NCBI GenBank assembly: GCA_020850785.1
Contig: JADZDZ010000244.1
Span: 1 to 10,824 of the forward strand
Reading direction: 5' to 3'
Length of the DNA: 10,824 nucleotides
Origin: Candidatus Sumerlaeota bacterium
GTDB lineage: Bacteria > Sumerlaeota > Sumerlaeia > SLMS01
Shown here: positions 1 to 6,841 of the stretch, piece by piece
How the letters are laid out: each line of letters begins with the position of its first letter
Position numbering within the stretch: the stretch's first letter is position 1
Program-made: the position numbers and the translations under genes
Notes under the pieces: model-generated
Databases searched by the model: none
The model's input: the letters and a program-made list of their open reading frames with translations, nothing else
Told to the model about the DNA's origin: nothing

Positions 1-825
1 CGTTTGCTCTGCTGCCTTTCCTATGAGGTCGATCAGTATCGCGAAATGTCCAAGGGTGCGCTGCCGAAGGGCGCGACGCTGAATTTTGAGGGGAAGGACA
101 TGATCATCGCGGATCGGAACCTGATCGCGGGGACGTATCTTCTTTTTGAACGCGGTGCCGGCTACAAGACCGTGAAGTTTGACCAGTTGTCGGGCGCGAT
201 TGTGAAGGTTCCGGAACAGATGAAGAAGTTCGGGAAAGTGCTGGCGTCGTCGGGCGAGGCGGGCTCGTCGTCATCGGAACAACTGCCGACGGCGATCTCC
301 TCTGAGTCCAATCCGCCAATCGTCGCATCGCCCGACAGCGAAAGCACGGTGGCGTTGCCCAATCCAGAGCGGAAAAAGGACTCCCCGCACCAGTCGCGGC
401 GCGAGCGCAATCGCGAACGAAACAAGGAACGCGCGGCGCGGGACATGGCGAAGCATCGTCAGGCGCAGCAGCAGGAGGACACGGCGAAGGCGCCGCCGGA
501 AAATTCACTGGAACCGCATCACGGTGTTGCGGAAGGAACGATTTCCGCAGAGGGTGCAGCGGGGCAGGGCGACGCGCCCCTTCGCGAGTTCAAACCGGGC
601 GGCCGTGATCGTCGTCGCGGAGGAAGAAACCGCAATCGTGGCGGCGGCCAGCGTGCGGAAGGGCAGGGCGGAAACCAGCAGCAGTCGCAGCAAAATCGTC
701 CGCAGCAACAGCAGAACCAACCGCGTCGTGAACGCCCGCCGCAGAGCCAGAATCCCCAACAATCGCAAGGCGATGGGAACAATCCTCCAAATACAGGACG
801 CCCGAAGAAGAGGCGCCGTCATTGA
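1..825 (+). CDS. ricT: RicT-like PSP1-domain protein, 3' part, with long Arg/Gly/Gln-rich tail
   Basis: The gene is open at the left edge: frame 1 reads in without a start, so the N-terminus lies outside. The first visible residues, RLLCCLSYEVDQYREM, match the hallmark G-R-L-[LM]-C-C-L-x-Y-E of the PSP1/RicT (YaaT) family. In B. subtilis RicT works with RicA and RicF as an iron-sulfur complex that partners RNase Y in mRNA maturation, and conserved cysteines of the protein bind the clusters. The Cys pair here is at nt 10-15. A short beta-rich stretch (to about nt 240) completes the PSP1 region. The remaining roughly 190 residues are low complexity: Ser/Glu-rich, then an Arg/Glu run near nt 390-440, an RGG-like patch (nt 601-660), a Gln/Asn/Pro-rich run (nt 661-774) and a basic end, KKRRRH. 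The tail looks intrinsically disordered and able to bind RNA, which is an inference. The family call is firm; the exact RicT role is assumed from the family. Confidence 0.85.
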   Translation, partial: RLLCCLSYEVDQYREMSKGALPKGATLNFEGKDMIIADRNLIAGTYLLFERGAGYKTVKFDQLSGAIVKVPEQMKKFGKVLASSGEAGSSSSEQLPTAISSESNPPIVASPDSESTVALPNPERKKDSPHQSRRERNRERNKERAARDMAKHRQAQQQEDTAKAPPENSLEPHHGVAEGTISAEGAAGQGDAPLREFKPGGRDRRRGGRNRNRGGGQRAEGQGGNQQQSQQNRPQQQQNQPRRERPPQSQNPQQSQGDGNNPPNTGRPKKRRRH

Positions 826-1277
826 TCATGAACGAGTTGATTGACGCTCTCAAATCACAGAAGATCGCTGCGGGATTCATTGATCCCCCCGCGAAGGTGT
901 CCGGCGCAGGGGAGCAGATTCTGCTCACCGCCGGGCCGGATGAAAAGAAGGTTGTGTACGTTGCGCTGCGCCACGGCGGGAAAACCGTGCGTGTCGGTTT
1001 TGCGGCGAAGGACCGCTGGACCAACGAGGAGATCGAGGAAGCGGTGGAGTCCAACGGCGGAACGATGACGGAATTTCTGGAAGACGAAATGGAAGCGGAT
1101 GATGCGCTGGAATTTCCCGTGCAGCATTTCCACGACACGGGCTGGTTTCATTTCGCCTGCGACATTCCGAAGTCGCCGGAATTTTTTGCAACAAGGGAAG
1201 GCTGCGAATTGGTGGCCTACTACTTCGCGGGCTACTGCAAGGCGATCCTTCCGATCATCAACAAAGCCAAAGAGTAA
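822..1277 (+). CDS. Small acidic protein of unknown function, coupled to ricT-like gene
   Basis: About 150 residues, acidic, with no signal peptide or membrane helix. I do not recognise the family. Visible landmarks are an N-terminal helix (MNELIDALKSQKIAAGF), a beta-rich middle (KKVVYVALRHGGKTVRVGF), an acidic stretch (EFLEDEMEADDALEF), and an aromatic C-terminal half containing HFHDTGWFHFACDIP and YYFAGYCKAI with two cysteines. The start is ambiguous. TTG at 822 overlaps the upstream stop as TTGA and lies 8 nt after GAGG (810-813); ATG at 828 lies 14 nt after it. I prefer the TTG on spacing, but the proteins differ by only two residues. The direct coupling to the RicT-like gene suggests joint expression, perhaps as a partner protein, but the function cannot be read from the sequence. 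Confidence 0.8.
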   Translation: MIMNELIDALKSQKIAAGFIDPPAKVSGAGEQILLTAGPDEKKVVYVALRHGGKTVRVGFAAKDRWTNEEIEEAVESNGGTMTEFLEDEMEADDALEFPVQHFHDTGWFHFACDIPKSPEFFATREGCELVAYYFAGYCKAILPIINKAKE

Positions 1278-1279
1278 GC

Positions 1280-1284
1280 GGAGG
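1280..1284 (+). promoter_or_regulatory. Ribosome binding site deciding the start of the GlcG/HbpS gene
   Basis: A perfect GGAGG starts 2 nt after the stop of the preceding gene. It lies 7 nt before the ATG at 1292 but only 1 nt before the ATG at 1286, so 1292 is the likely start. Confidence 0.75.
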
Positions 1285-1291
1285 CATGACC

Positions 1292-1684
1292 ATGACGTTG
1301 AAGGATGCACGCCGCATCATCGCCGCTGCGGAGGAGAAGGCGGAACAGATTGGTCAGCCAATGAGCATCGCTGTTGCCGACGAGGGGGGAAACCTTGTCG
1401 CCTTCGTTCGCATGGATGGCGCGTGTCTTGGCTCCATCGACATTTCCATCAACAAGGCCTACACGGCGCGCGCCTTCGATATCGCAACGCGGGACCTGGC
1501 TGCCTACGCCCAGCCCGGTGGGCCTTTCTTTGGAATCCATGCCTCCCATGGAGGAAGGGTCATCATCTTCGCCGGCGGCGTTCCCATCAAGAAGGGGAAT
1601 GTGGTGGTTGGCGCCATCGGCGCCAGCGGTGGCAGCGGTGATCAGGACCATGCCGTGGCAGAGGCGGGCGCGCAGGCGTTCTGA
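1292..1684 (+). CDS. GlcG/HbpS-type heme-binding-family protein
   Basis: A 130-residue protein that covers the whole GlcG/HbpS (formerly DUF336, heme-degrading) fold, whose members are usually 130-150 residues. Family marks are the N-terminal helix MTLKDARRIIAAAEEKA, the strand SIAVADEGGNLVAFVRMDG, LGSIDISINKAYTA, the Gly-rich AGGVPIKK, and the C-terminal VGAIGASGG followed by DQDHAVAEAG. HbpS of Streptomyces is a secreted heme-binding regulator of a two-component system; GlcG is encoded with glycolate oxidase genes but has no settled function. No signal peptide is seen here, so this copy should be cytoplasmic. It sits 14 bp after the small acidic gene, clearly in the same operon. The flavoprotein gene follows after about 100 bp, so a link to heme or flavin redox chemistry is possible but unproven. 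Confidence 0.9.
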   Translation: MTLKDARRIIAAAEEKAEQIGQPMSIAVADEGGNLVAFVRMDGACLGSIDISINKAYTARAFDIATRDLAAYAQPGGPFFGIHASHGGRVIIFAGGVPIKKGNVVVGAIGASGGSGDQDHAVAEAGAQAF

Positions 1685-1786
1685 TTCCCCCGCAATTTCG
1701 GGAGGGTCCTGTTTCCAGTTGCCGTTGTGTGCGCCCACGGCCTTTCTCACAATCCGTCAGCACGCATTCGCACACAGCCGGAATCG

Positions 1787-3289
1787 ATGATTTTTCCTGT
1801 TCGCAAAACACTGTCAGGCCGCCGCGCCGTTGTCATCGGCAGCGGTCCCGGCGGTTTGTCCGCGGCGATCTCGCTGGCGGTGCGTGGCGCGCGCGTGATC
1901 GTGCTCGAAAAGTCGGCAGACATTGGCCCCACCGTCCGTGCGGTTCCGCTGGGCGAACAATCATTTGAACAGTCGCTGTCTCCCGTGTTCGACCCGCAGG
2001 TGCTGGTGGAACTGTTCGCAAGCGCCGATCAACGCACGACGGATTTTGTGGCGCTGCATCGCCGCAATCCCATTGCCCGATTCCTCTTCACCGACCAGTC
2101 GCATTTTGATCTGCCGCATGAGAAGGAGCAACTTGAGGAGCAGATGACGCGGCTGGACGCGCAGGATGGGAAACGCTTCGTAGGCTTCCTGCGGGAGTGC
2201 CGCGGCATCGCGGGGGGATTGCAAACGTTCCGTCGTGTGCGCGCGATCACGGGCAACGCTGTCTGGTCGCACTGGCGTTTTGCGCGCGCTGCGGGGGAGA
2301 TCATCAATCCCCTTTCCTTTCGCATGAAAGTGAATCGCACGTTTCGCAGCGAGAAGGTGCGCGCGATGCTGATGTCGCTGCGCGTGCTGTCGGGAATTTC
2401 GCCGGGTGCTCCCGCCGCCTTTTCCCAGGATTTCCTCGCGCGCCTTCAGGAACTGGGTGGCTGGCATGTGGAGGGCGGAGGAGAGGCCATGCTGACGGCC
2501 CTGCTTCGTTTGTGCGAACTGCTGGGAGTGAAGTTTGCCGCGGGCGCCAACGTGGAACGCATCGAGTTGGAGGGTGGCCGCGTGCGCCGCGTGAGTGGCG
2601 AGGGATTCAAGACCGTCGCTGCCAGCATCGTCGTTTCCAACTCCGAACCCTTTGAGCGGCTTGGCCGGTTCCTACCGAAACTGGATGCCTTGGAATTGCC
2701 CATCAAGCGTGCCTGGAAGCATCCGAAGGCGCCGTCGTACTGCACGCTGCTCGCGCATGTGGGTCAGCGCCACGACCAGTTGGCGGCGCGAACGGTTGTG
2801 GTGTCCGCAGACCCGACGGAGGAATCACGCTTCGTCGATGCGTGGAAAATTCCCGCCGCCTCCCCATCGCTCGTTGTGGAGAATGTCTCGCAGGAAAACA
2901 CCCCTGCGGGGGAGGCGTTGCTCGCGGTGCGCGCAGCGGTGCCGCCCGCCAGCACCCGCTTCCAGTGGTCTGAAGCGGAGGCGAATGAATTCCGCGCACG
3001 CATGATTTCCGCGCTGGAAGAGGCTGGGCTCGCGAAGCTGAACGCGTCCATCAAGGAATCGCATTTCGTTTCGCCCGCATCGCCGGAAATGGATGCGCTC
3101 CCCTTTTCCGGCGACATGGGATACGATGTTTCATCGTATAGACTGCTGTCGCGCATTCCACGGAACCGGGTGGCGCAAATCCCCGGACTCTATCTGGCGT
3201 CGGGGTATGCGTTTCCCGGTCCGGGCTTTGTGAATGAGTTGTTGTCGGGAATGATCGCAGCGGTTTGCGCCAGCGAGGATGCGCTGTAG
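1787..3289 (+). CDS. CrtI/phytoene desaturase-family FAD-dependent oxidoreductase
   Basis: A 500-residue flavoprotein of the phytoene desaturase / carotene isomerase class. The N-terminal FAD-binding Rossmann motif is at residues 15-23 (VVIGSGPGG), and the ribose-binding acidic residue E41 ends the second strand (VIVLEK). A second FAD-contacting segment reads GGGEAMLTALLRLCELLG, then VERIELEGGRVRRV and IVVSNSE. The C-terminal FAD motif is GLYLASGYAFPGPGFVNELL followed by SGMIAA. An oddity is that the usual GG-[RK] just after the acidic residue is replaced by IGPTVRAV. No crtB, crtE or other carotenoid gene lies nearby, so the substrate cannot be named; a polyene or other lipid is the class expectation. 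I chose ATG 1787, which leaves 14 residues before the first strand; the in-frame GTG at 1727 would add 20 unlikely residues. The stop is 13 bp from that of the convergent prfA. Confidence 0.85.
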   Translation: MIFPVRKTLSGRRAVVIGSGPGGLSAAISLAVRGARVIVLEKSADIGPTVRAVPLGEQSFEQSLSPVFDPQVLVELFASADQRTTDFVALHRRNPIARFLFTDQSHFDLPHEKEQLEEQMTRLDAQDGKRFVGFLRECRGIAGGLQTFRRVRAITGNAVWSHWRFARAAGEIINPLSFRMKVNRTFRSEKVRAMLMSLRVLSGISPGAPAAFSQDFLARLQELGGWHVEGGGEAMLTALLRLCELLGVKFAAGANVERIELEGGRVRRVSGEGFKTVAASIVVSNSEPFERLGRFLPKLDALELPIKRAWKHPKAPSYCTLLAHVGQRHDQLAARTVVVSADPTEESRFVDAWKIPAASPSLVVENVSQENTPAGEALLAVRAAVPPASTRFQWSEAEANEFRARMISALEEAGLAKLNASIKESHFVSPASPEMDALPFSGDMGYDVSSYRLLSRIPRNRVAQIPGLYLASGYAFPGPGFVNELLSGMIAAVCASEDAL

Positions 3290-3302
3290 TGGCGCGCGGG
3301 TT

Positions 3303-4397
3303 TTATCCGGCCATTCCTTCCAGCTTCTTCTGCAGTTCCGCTTTTCGCAGCGCATTCAGGAGGGCATCCATCCTGCCTTCAATCACGTTGTCCAGATCGT
3401 ACAGCGTCAGGTTGATGCGATGATCAGTGACGCGATTCTGGGGAAAATTGTAGGTGCGAATGCGTTCGCTGCGGTCGCCGCTCCCCACCATGTTCTTGCG
3501 CAGGTCGCTGCGCGCCTTCATTTCCTCCTCACGCTTCATGTCCAGAAGGCGCGTGCGAAGGACGGTCATCGCCTTCGCGCGATTCTTTAGCTGGCTGCGC
3601 TCATCCTGGCACTGCACGATCAATCCCGTCGGCAGGTGGACGATTCGCACGGCGGAGTAGGTGGTGTTCACGCTCTGGCCACCGGCGCCCGACGAGCACA
3701 TCGTGTCTATACGCAAGTCCTGGTCGCGGATTTCCACGTCCGTTTCCTCCGCTTCGGGAAGAACGGCAACGGTGGCGGCGCTGGTGTGAATGCGCCCCTG
3801 GGTTTCCGTTTGTGGAATGCGCTGCACGCGATGCGCGCCGCTTTCATGCTTCAGGTGGGAGTAGGCATTCCTGCCGCGCACGGAAAGGACAACTTCGCGA
3901 AAGCCGCCGAGGTCATTTTCCGCGGAGCTCAGTATCTGCACCTCCCAGCCGACTTTCTCCGCGTAGCGCGTGTACATGCGGAGTAGGTCGCCGGCGAACA
4001 GCGCCGCCTCGTCGCCGCCGGTGCCCGCGCGGATTTCCAGCAGAATGTCGCGACCATCGAGCGGATCGGGCGGCAGCAGGCGCAGTTGCAACTCCTCCGC
4101 AAGTCGCTCGCCCAGTTCGGCGGCTTCCTGCAATTCCGCCTCCGCCATGGCGCGCAGTTCGGAATCCTTTTCGTCCTTTAGCATTTCGCCCGCCTGTTGG
4201 ACGCGTGATTCCACGGAAACAAGTTCCTGCGCGATGGCGATGGTCTGCACCAGTTGCGCGTGTTCGCGACCCAATTCCGCCATGCGCTTGGGATCGCTGC
4301 CAACTTCGGGGGAGCCGAGTTGGTTTTCAAGCTCCCGAAGGTGCTCCTGAAAGCTTGCGAGGCGCTCCCGTGCGGAAATTTTCTGTGCTGTCGTCAC
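3303..4397 (-). CDS. prfA: Peptide chain release factor 1
   Basis: RF1 (364 residues; E. coli has 360) recognises UAA and UAG in the ribosomal A site and triggers release of the finished protein. The N-terminal coiled domain (residues 1-110) is Glu-rich helical, followed by ILLEIRAGTGGDEAALFAGD, typical of the PCRF domain. The codon-recognition tripeptide P-x-T is PQT at residues 195-197 (nt 3807-3815), inside RIPQTETQGRIHTSAA, which rules out RF2 (SPF). The catalytic GGQ is at residues 239-241 (nt 3675-3683). The C-terminal block has LGSGDRS-type MVGSGDRSERIRTYNFPQNR and VTDHRINLTLYDLD. The start is GTG 4397: it overlaps the stop of the upstream GNAT gene as GTGA, with GAGAAGG (4402-4408) just before it. 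It is the last gene of its operon. The usual partner prmC is not next to it. Confidence 0.97.
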   Translation of the reverse strand: MTTAQKISARERLASFQEHLRELENQLGSPEVGSDPKRMAELGREHAQLVQTIAIAQELVSVESRVQQAGEMLKDEKDSELRAMAEAELQEAAELGERLAEELQLRLLPPDPLDGRDILLEIRAGTGGDEAALFAGDLLRMYTRYAEKVGWEVQILSSAENDLGGFREVVLSVRGRNAYSHLKHESGAHRVQRIPQTETQGRIHTSAATVAVLPEAEETDVEIRDQDLRIDTMCSSGAGGQSVNTTYSAVRIVHLPTGLIVQCQDERSQLKNRAKAMTVLRTRLLDMKREEEMKARSDLRKNMVGSGDRSERIRTYNFPQNRVTDHRINLTLYDLDNVIEGRMDALLNALRKAELQKKLEGMAG

Positions 4398-5536
4398 AAT
4401 GCCTTCTCGTAAATCCGATGCGTCTTGTAGTGGCGGCCGCCCAATGACTGAAGCGTGCGATTCATCAGCACGTTGTCCTCCAGAATCCAGCCCATGTCCG
4501 CCGCGGCGAAACCGATGCGACGGCATTCGCGCACCGTGTCGGAGATGAGGATGGATTCCAAGCCGCGCCCGCGAAACTCCTTCACGACCCCCATCGTCAG
4601 CATCCTGATGGTGTGGATTCGCTTTCGCAAGAGCAAGAAGAGGGCGATTTCTGCAGGGCCAAGGCGACCCTTCAGGTGCCGCAGGATCATGTTGTAGTCG
4701 GGGAGCGTCAGCGCGAAGGCCACTGGTTCGCCGTCCACTTCGATGAAGCGAAGGAGTTCGGGCAACAGCAGCGGTTTCAATTCTTTGGCCATGAAGTCGA
4801 TCTCTGCGCGTGTCATCGGGACGAAGCCCCAATTTTTCTCCCACGCGGAGTTATACACTTTTCGCACCAGTTCCAATTCCGCTGCGAAACGGCTCATGTT
4901 CACGGCGCGGGAGACGACGCTCACCTTCTTGTCGCGGCCGGAAATTTTTTCCCGCACGCGGTCGGCGATGCGATGCAATCGTTCGTCGTAGTTGTCCTCA
5001 TCCACCCACCAGGAATACAGGTCCTTTGCCTTCGCGTAACCGGCGGCCTCGATGTGGCGCGGGTAGCTTTCCGGGTTCCATGGCATCATCACCGTGGGCA
5101 GCGCATCGAAGCCCATCACCAGCGCACCGCACTCCTCGTTTTTGCTAAAGGAACAGGGACCGCGCATTGCGGTAAGGCCGCGCGCCCTGCACCAGGCTTC
5201 CGCCTCCGCCAGCAGTGCGCGAAAAATCTCCGCATCGGCCTGGGCATCAAGGAAGCCGAAGAAGCCGATCTTTTCCCCGTGGAATTGGTTGTGGGCGAAG
5301 TTCTCAATGGCGGCGATGCGCCCCACGCATTCGCGGTCGCGAAACGCGAGGAAGTATTCCACCTGCGCGTGTTCGTGGAAGGGATGCTTGTTGCGGTTGA
5401 GCAGGTCGCGCACGGCCATGCGCGGCTGTGAAACCCAGTGATCGACCTTCGCGTATATACGGAAGGGAATCTCGATGAACAGCTTCATCATCCGGTCGTC
5501 GCGAACCGGCCTGATGCGCAGCGTCGCGTTGCTCAA
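4394..5536 (-). CDS. GNAT-fold N-acyltransferase-like protein of about 380 residues
   Basis: The protein resembles the large cytoplasmic GNAT-superfamily group of about 380 residues that starts with an RIRPV-type strand. An N-terminal half (about 58-170) contains YFLAFRDRECVGRIAAIEN, NQFHGEKIGFFGFLD and GPCSFSKNEECG. A C-terminal half (about 260-376) contains FIEVDGEPVAFAL and the acyl-CoA pyrophosphate loop region VVKEFRGRGLESIL, where the last Gly/Ala of R-x-x-G-x-G is Glu. The end, WILEDNVLMN followed by LGGRHYKTHRIYEKAL, is also typical of the group. Members are predicted acyltransferases without an agreed substrate. TTG 5536 is chosen because it keeps the first strand and overlaps the upstream stop as TTGA; ATG 5491 would cut that strand off. 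No clear ribosome binding site precedes the TTG, so translation probably depends on coupling. Its stop overlaps the GTG of prfA. A role in modifying a translation factor or ribosomal protein is conceivable but speculative. Confidence 0.85.
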   Translation of the reverse strand: MSNATLRIRPVRDDRMMKLFIEIPFRIYAKVDHWVSQPRMAVRDLLNRNKHPFHEHAQVEYFLAFRDRECVGRIAAIENFAHNQFHGEKIGFFGFLDAQADAEIFRALLAEAEAWCRARGLTAMRGPCSFSKNEECGALVMGFDALPTVMMPWNPESYPRHIEAAGYAKAKDLYSWWVDEDNYDERLHRIADRVREKISGRDKKVSVVSRAVNMSRFAAELELVRKVYNSAWEKNWGFVPMTRAEIDFMAKELKPLLLPELLRFIEVDGEPVAFALTLPDYNMILRHLKGRLGPAEIALFLLLRKRIHTIRMLTMGVVKEFRGRGLESILISDTVRECRRIGFAAADMGWILEDNVLMNRTLQSLGGRHYKTHRIYEKAL

Positions 5537-6702
5537 GGGGTGGGCGCCACCGCCGCAGGTGCTGCCGAATCCCTTGTGAGGCTTTCCGTCGTCTGCTTGT
5601 CCGCCGCTGCGGCCGCCTCCGCCTCCACCTTGCGCTGTTGGGCAAGCTGCATGCGCCACGCCTCTGCGCTTTGCGCCACGGGAGTGTTTGCATTCTCCTT
5701 GGCGATTTGCGTGAGGAGCGCATCCGCCTCGTCAAACCGCTTGTGTTGGATGTAGAGGCGCGCGATGGCGAACTGTCCATCGAGCGCCATCCGCGTCGCG
5801 GGCTGCTCCGCCATGATGCGGCGCAATTGCTTCTCGGCGTCGTCCACGCGATCCACCGCGCTGTAGAACGTGGCGAGGGTGTTGAGCTTTTCCGCGCGGG
5901 CGTTCAGGTTCAGTTCCGCCTCGATATCCTTCTTCATCAGATCCTCGCCCTTGGCAAAGGCCTCCGCGGATTTTGCGTCGTCCTTCATCGTCTTGTAGTT
6001 GATCGCCTGCGCCATGTAGAGCTGCGACTTCACGGGGTCGTCCGGGAATTTTTCGAGGTACTTGTCGTAGACCGCATTGCTCGCGACGAAGTCATTCTTC
6101 AGGCGGTAGTAATGTGCCAGCGTCTCGCGCGAGGTTCCGCGCACGGTGGCATCCTCGCTCTCCATCATCATCTTTTCGATGCTCTCGACGCCCTGCTTCT
6201 GCGTTGCCTCGTCGGAGGCGGAGAGTTGCATTTGCGCCGCAAGGGAGGCCATCTCTGCAGCCATTGCCGGCTTGTCCTTCAAGGAGGCGGCGGCATCCTG
6301 CGCCAGCTTGATCGCGCCGGGGAGATCATCGTTCTGCGCCGTCAGTTCCACCATACCGCGATAGGCGTCAAAGCCCTTCGGATCGTCCCAGCCCAGGTTC
6401 TTGTGAACGGTTTGCAGCAACTCGATGGAATTGGGAATGTATTCCTTGCGGCCTTCGGAAACGTAAACCTGCGCAAGGATCAGGCGCGCATCGTTTGCGG
6501 CGGGGTCCTCCGGAAACTGTTCGATGATGTCCTTAAGCGTGATCTTCGCCAGCGGAACCTGACGGTCCTGCAGCAGTTGCTCCGCGTCCTTCATGCGGTC
6601 TGCGGCGGTCTTCTTCTTGCAACCGGTCATGCTGCCAACGGTCGCGACCGCAAGCACGAGCATCAAAATCGTCAGGGTCCTGCGCGAGAACATGCCACTC
6701 AT
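5533..6702 (-). CDS. TPR-repeat lipoprotein
   Basis: A 389-residue protein with a lipoprotein signal: basic start (SRR), hydrophobic core TLTILMLVLAVATVG, and a lipobox ending MTGC with Cys28 as the predicted lipidated residue. The next residue is Lys, so under the E. coli Lol rule it would go to the outer membrane. The mature part is helical and TPR-like. Repeats include one near residues 33-85 (AEQLLQDRQVPLAKITLKDI with EQFPEDPAANDARLILAQVY), one in the middle (YYRLKNDFVASNAVYDKYLE then KFPDDPVKSQLYMAQAI), and one near the C-terminus (LYIQHKRFDEADALLTQIAK). The end is an Ala/Glu/Gln-rich helix and an Ala/Pro tail ending VAPTP. Such proteins act as scaffolds in envelope assembly or cell-wall work; the partner is unknown. 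The start has an excellent ribosome binding site. Its stop overlaps the next gene as TTGA, making it the first gene of the lipoprotein-GNAT-prfA unit. Confidence 0.88.
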   Translation of the reverse strand: MSGMFSRRTLTILMLVLAVATVGSMTGCKKKTAADRMKDAEQLLQDRQVPLAKITLKDIIEQFPEDPAANDARLILAQVYVSEGRKEYIPNSIELLQTVHKNLGWDDPKGFDAYRGMVELTAQNDDLPGAIKLAQDAAASLKDKPAMAAEMASLAAQMQLSASDEATQKQGVESIEKMMMESEDATVRGTSRETLAHYYRLKNDFVASNAVYDKYLEKFPDDPVKSQLYMAQAINYKTMKDDAKSAEAFAKGEDLMKKDIEAELNLNARAEKLNTLATFYSAVDRVDDAEKQLRRIMAEQPATRMALDGQFAIARLYIQHKRFDEADALLTQIAKENANTPVAQSAEAWRMQLAQQRKVEAEAAAAADKQTTESLTRDSAAPAAVAPTP

Positions 6703-6841
6703 CAGAAAGCTCCTTGATATGCGGTAGATAAGGCCGCCGGTTGGCGTGTCGCGGCAAGGCGGAATGAACAGCTGCGGCGATTTTCACGCTAAAACTGCCC
6801 GCCACGCTTCCTCCGCAGCGGTCATTTCCACGGAAACACGA
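6703..6841 (-). other. Intergenic gap before the lipoprotein-GNAT-prfA unit
   Basis: A 139-bp gap between the pseudokinase/PKD stop and the lipoprotein start, presumably holding the lipoprotein promoter. Read on the minus strand, it begins with a perfect 12-bp dyad (TTTCCGTGGAAA, 6825-6836) a few bases after the stop. It is AT-richer around 6780-6795 (TTTTAGCGTGAAAAT) and ends in TTATCTACCGCATATC before the ribosome binding site. I could not find a -35/-10 pair with good spacing, nor a hairpin with a T-run. Confidence 0.4.
6710..6715 (-). promoter_or_regulatory. Strong ribosome binding site of the TPR lipoprotein gene
   Basis: AAGGAG on the minus strand lies 7 nt before ATG 6702. This fixes 6702 rather than the second ATG at 6693. 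It is the strongest ribosome binding site of the three-gene unit, consistent with this gene leading it. Confidence 0.75.

Noticed and set aside
1685..1710. CCCG-CAATTT-CGGG hairpin after the GlcG/HbpS gene
   Set aside because: The core stem is only 4 bp (6 with a bulged A) and no T-run follows. It looks like chance in GC-rich DNA.
1727..1786. GTG at 1727 as start of the flavoprotein
   Set aside because: It adds 20 residues with no resemblance to the family, and the nearest GGAGGG is 20 nt away, too far for initiation.
3277..3305. Hairpin plus TTTT at the convergent junction as a terminator
   Set aside because: Only a 4-bp GCGC stem can be drawn, the T-run is four bases, and it overlaps both stop codons. 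Not convincing as an intrinsic terminator.
4398..4844. Extension of the prfA frame by about 149 codons upstream
   Set aside because: The extension lies inside the GNAT coding sequence in another frame. The protein before the GTG at 4397 bears no resemblance to RF1, while that GTG gives the normal RF1 length and a GTGA overlap.
4613..5431. + strand reading frame (272 codons) opposite the GNAT gene
   Set aside because: Antisense shadow of a recognised family. The product is His/Phe-rich and matches nothing I recognise.
5537..5659. Upstream extension of the GNAT frame
   Set aside because: The added residues are Gly/Ala-rich translation of the lipoprotein gene's 3' end in another frame. The family N-terminus begins around RIRPV.
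5638..6717. Long + strand reading frame (359 codons) opposite the TPR lipoprotein gene
   Set aside because: Antisense to a gene with a signal peptide and TPR pattern. The translation is rich in Leu, Arg and His without domains, and no ribosome binding site is seen.
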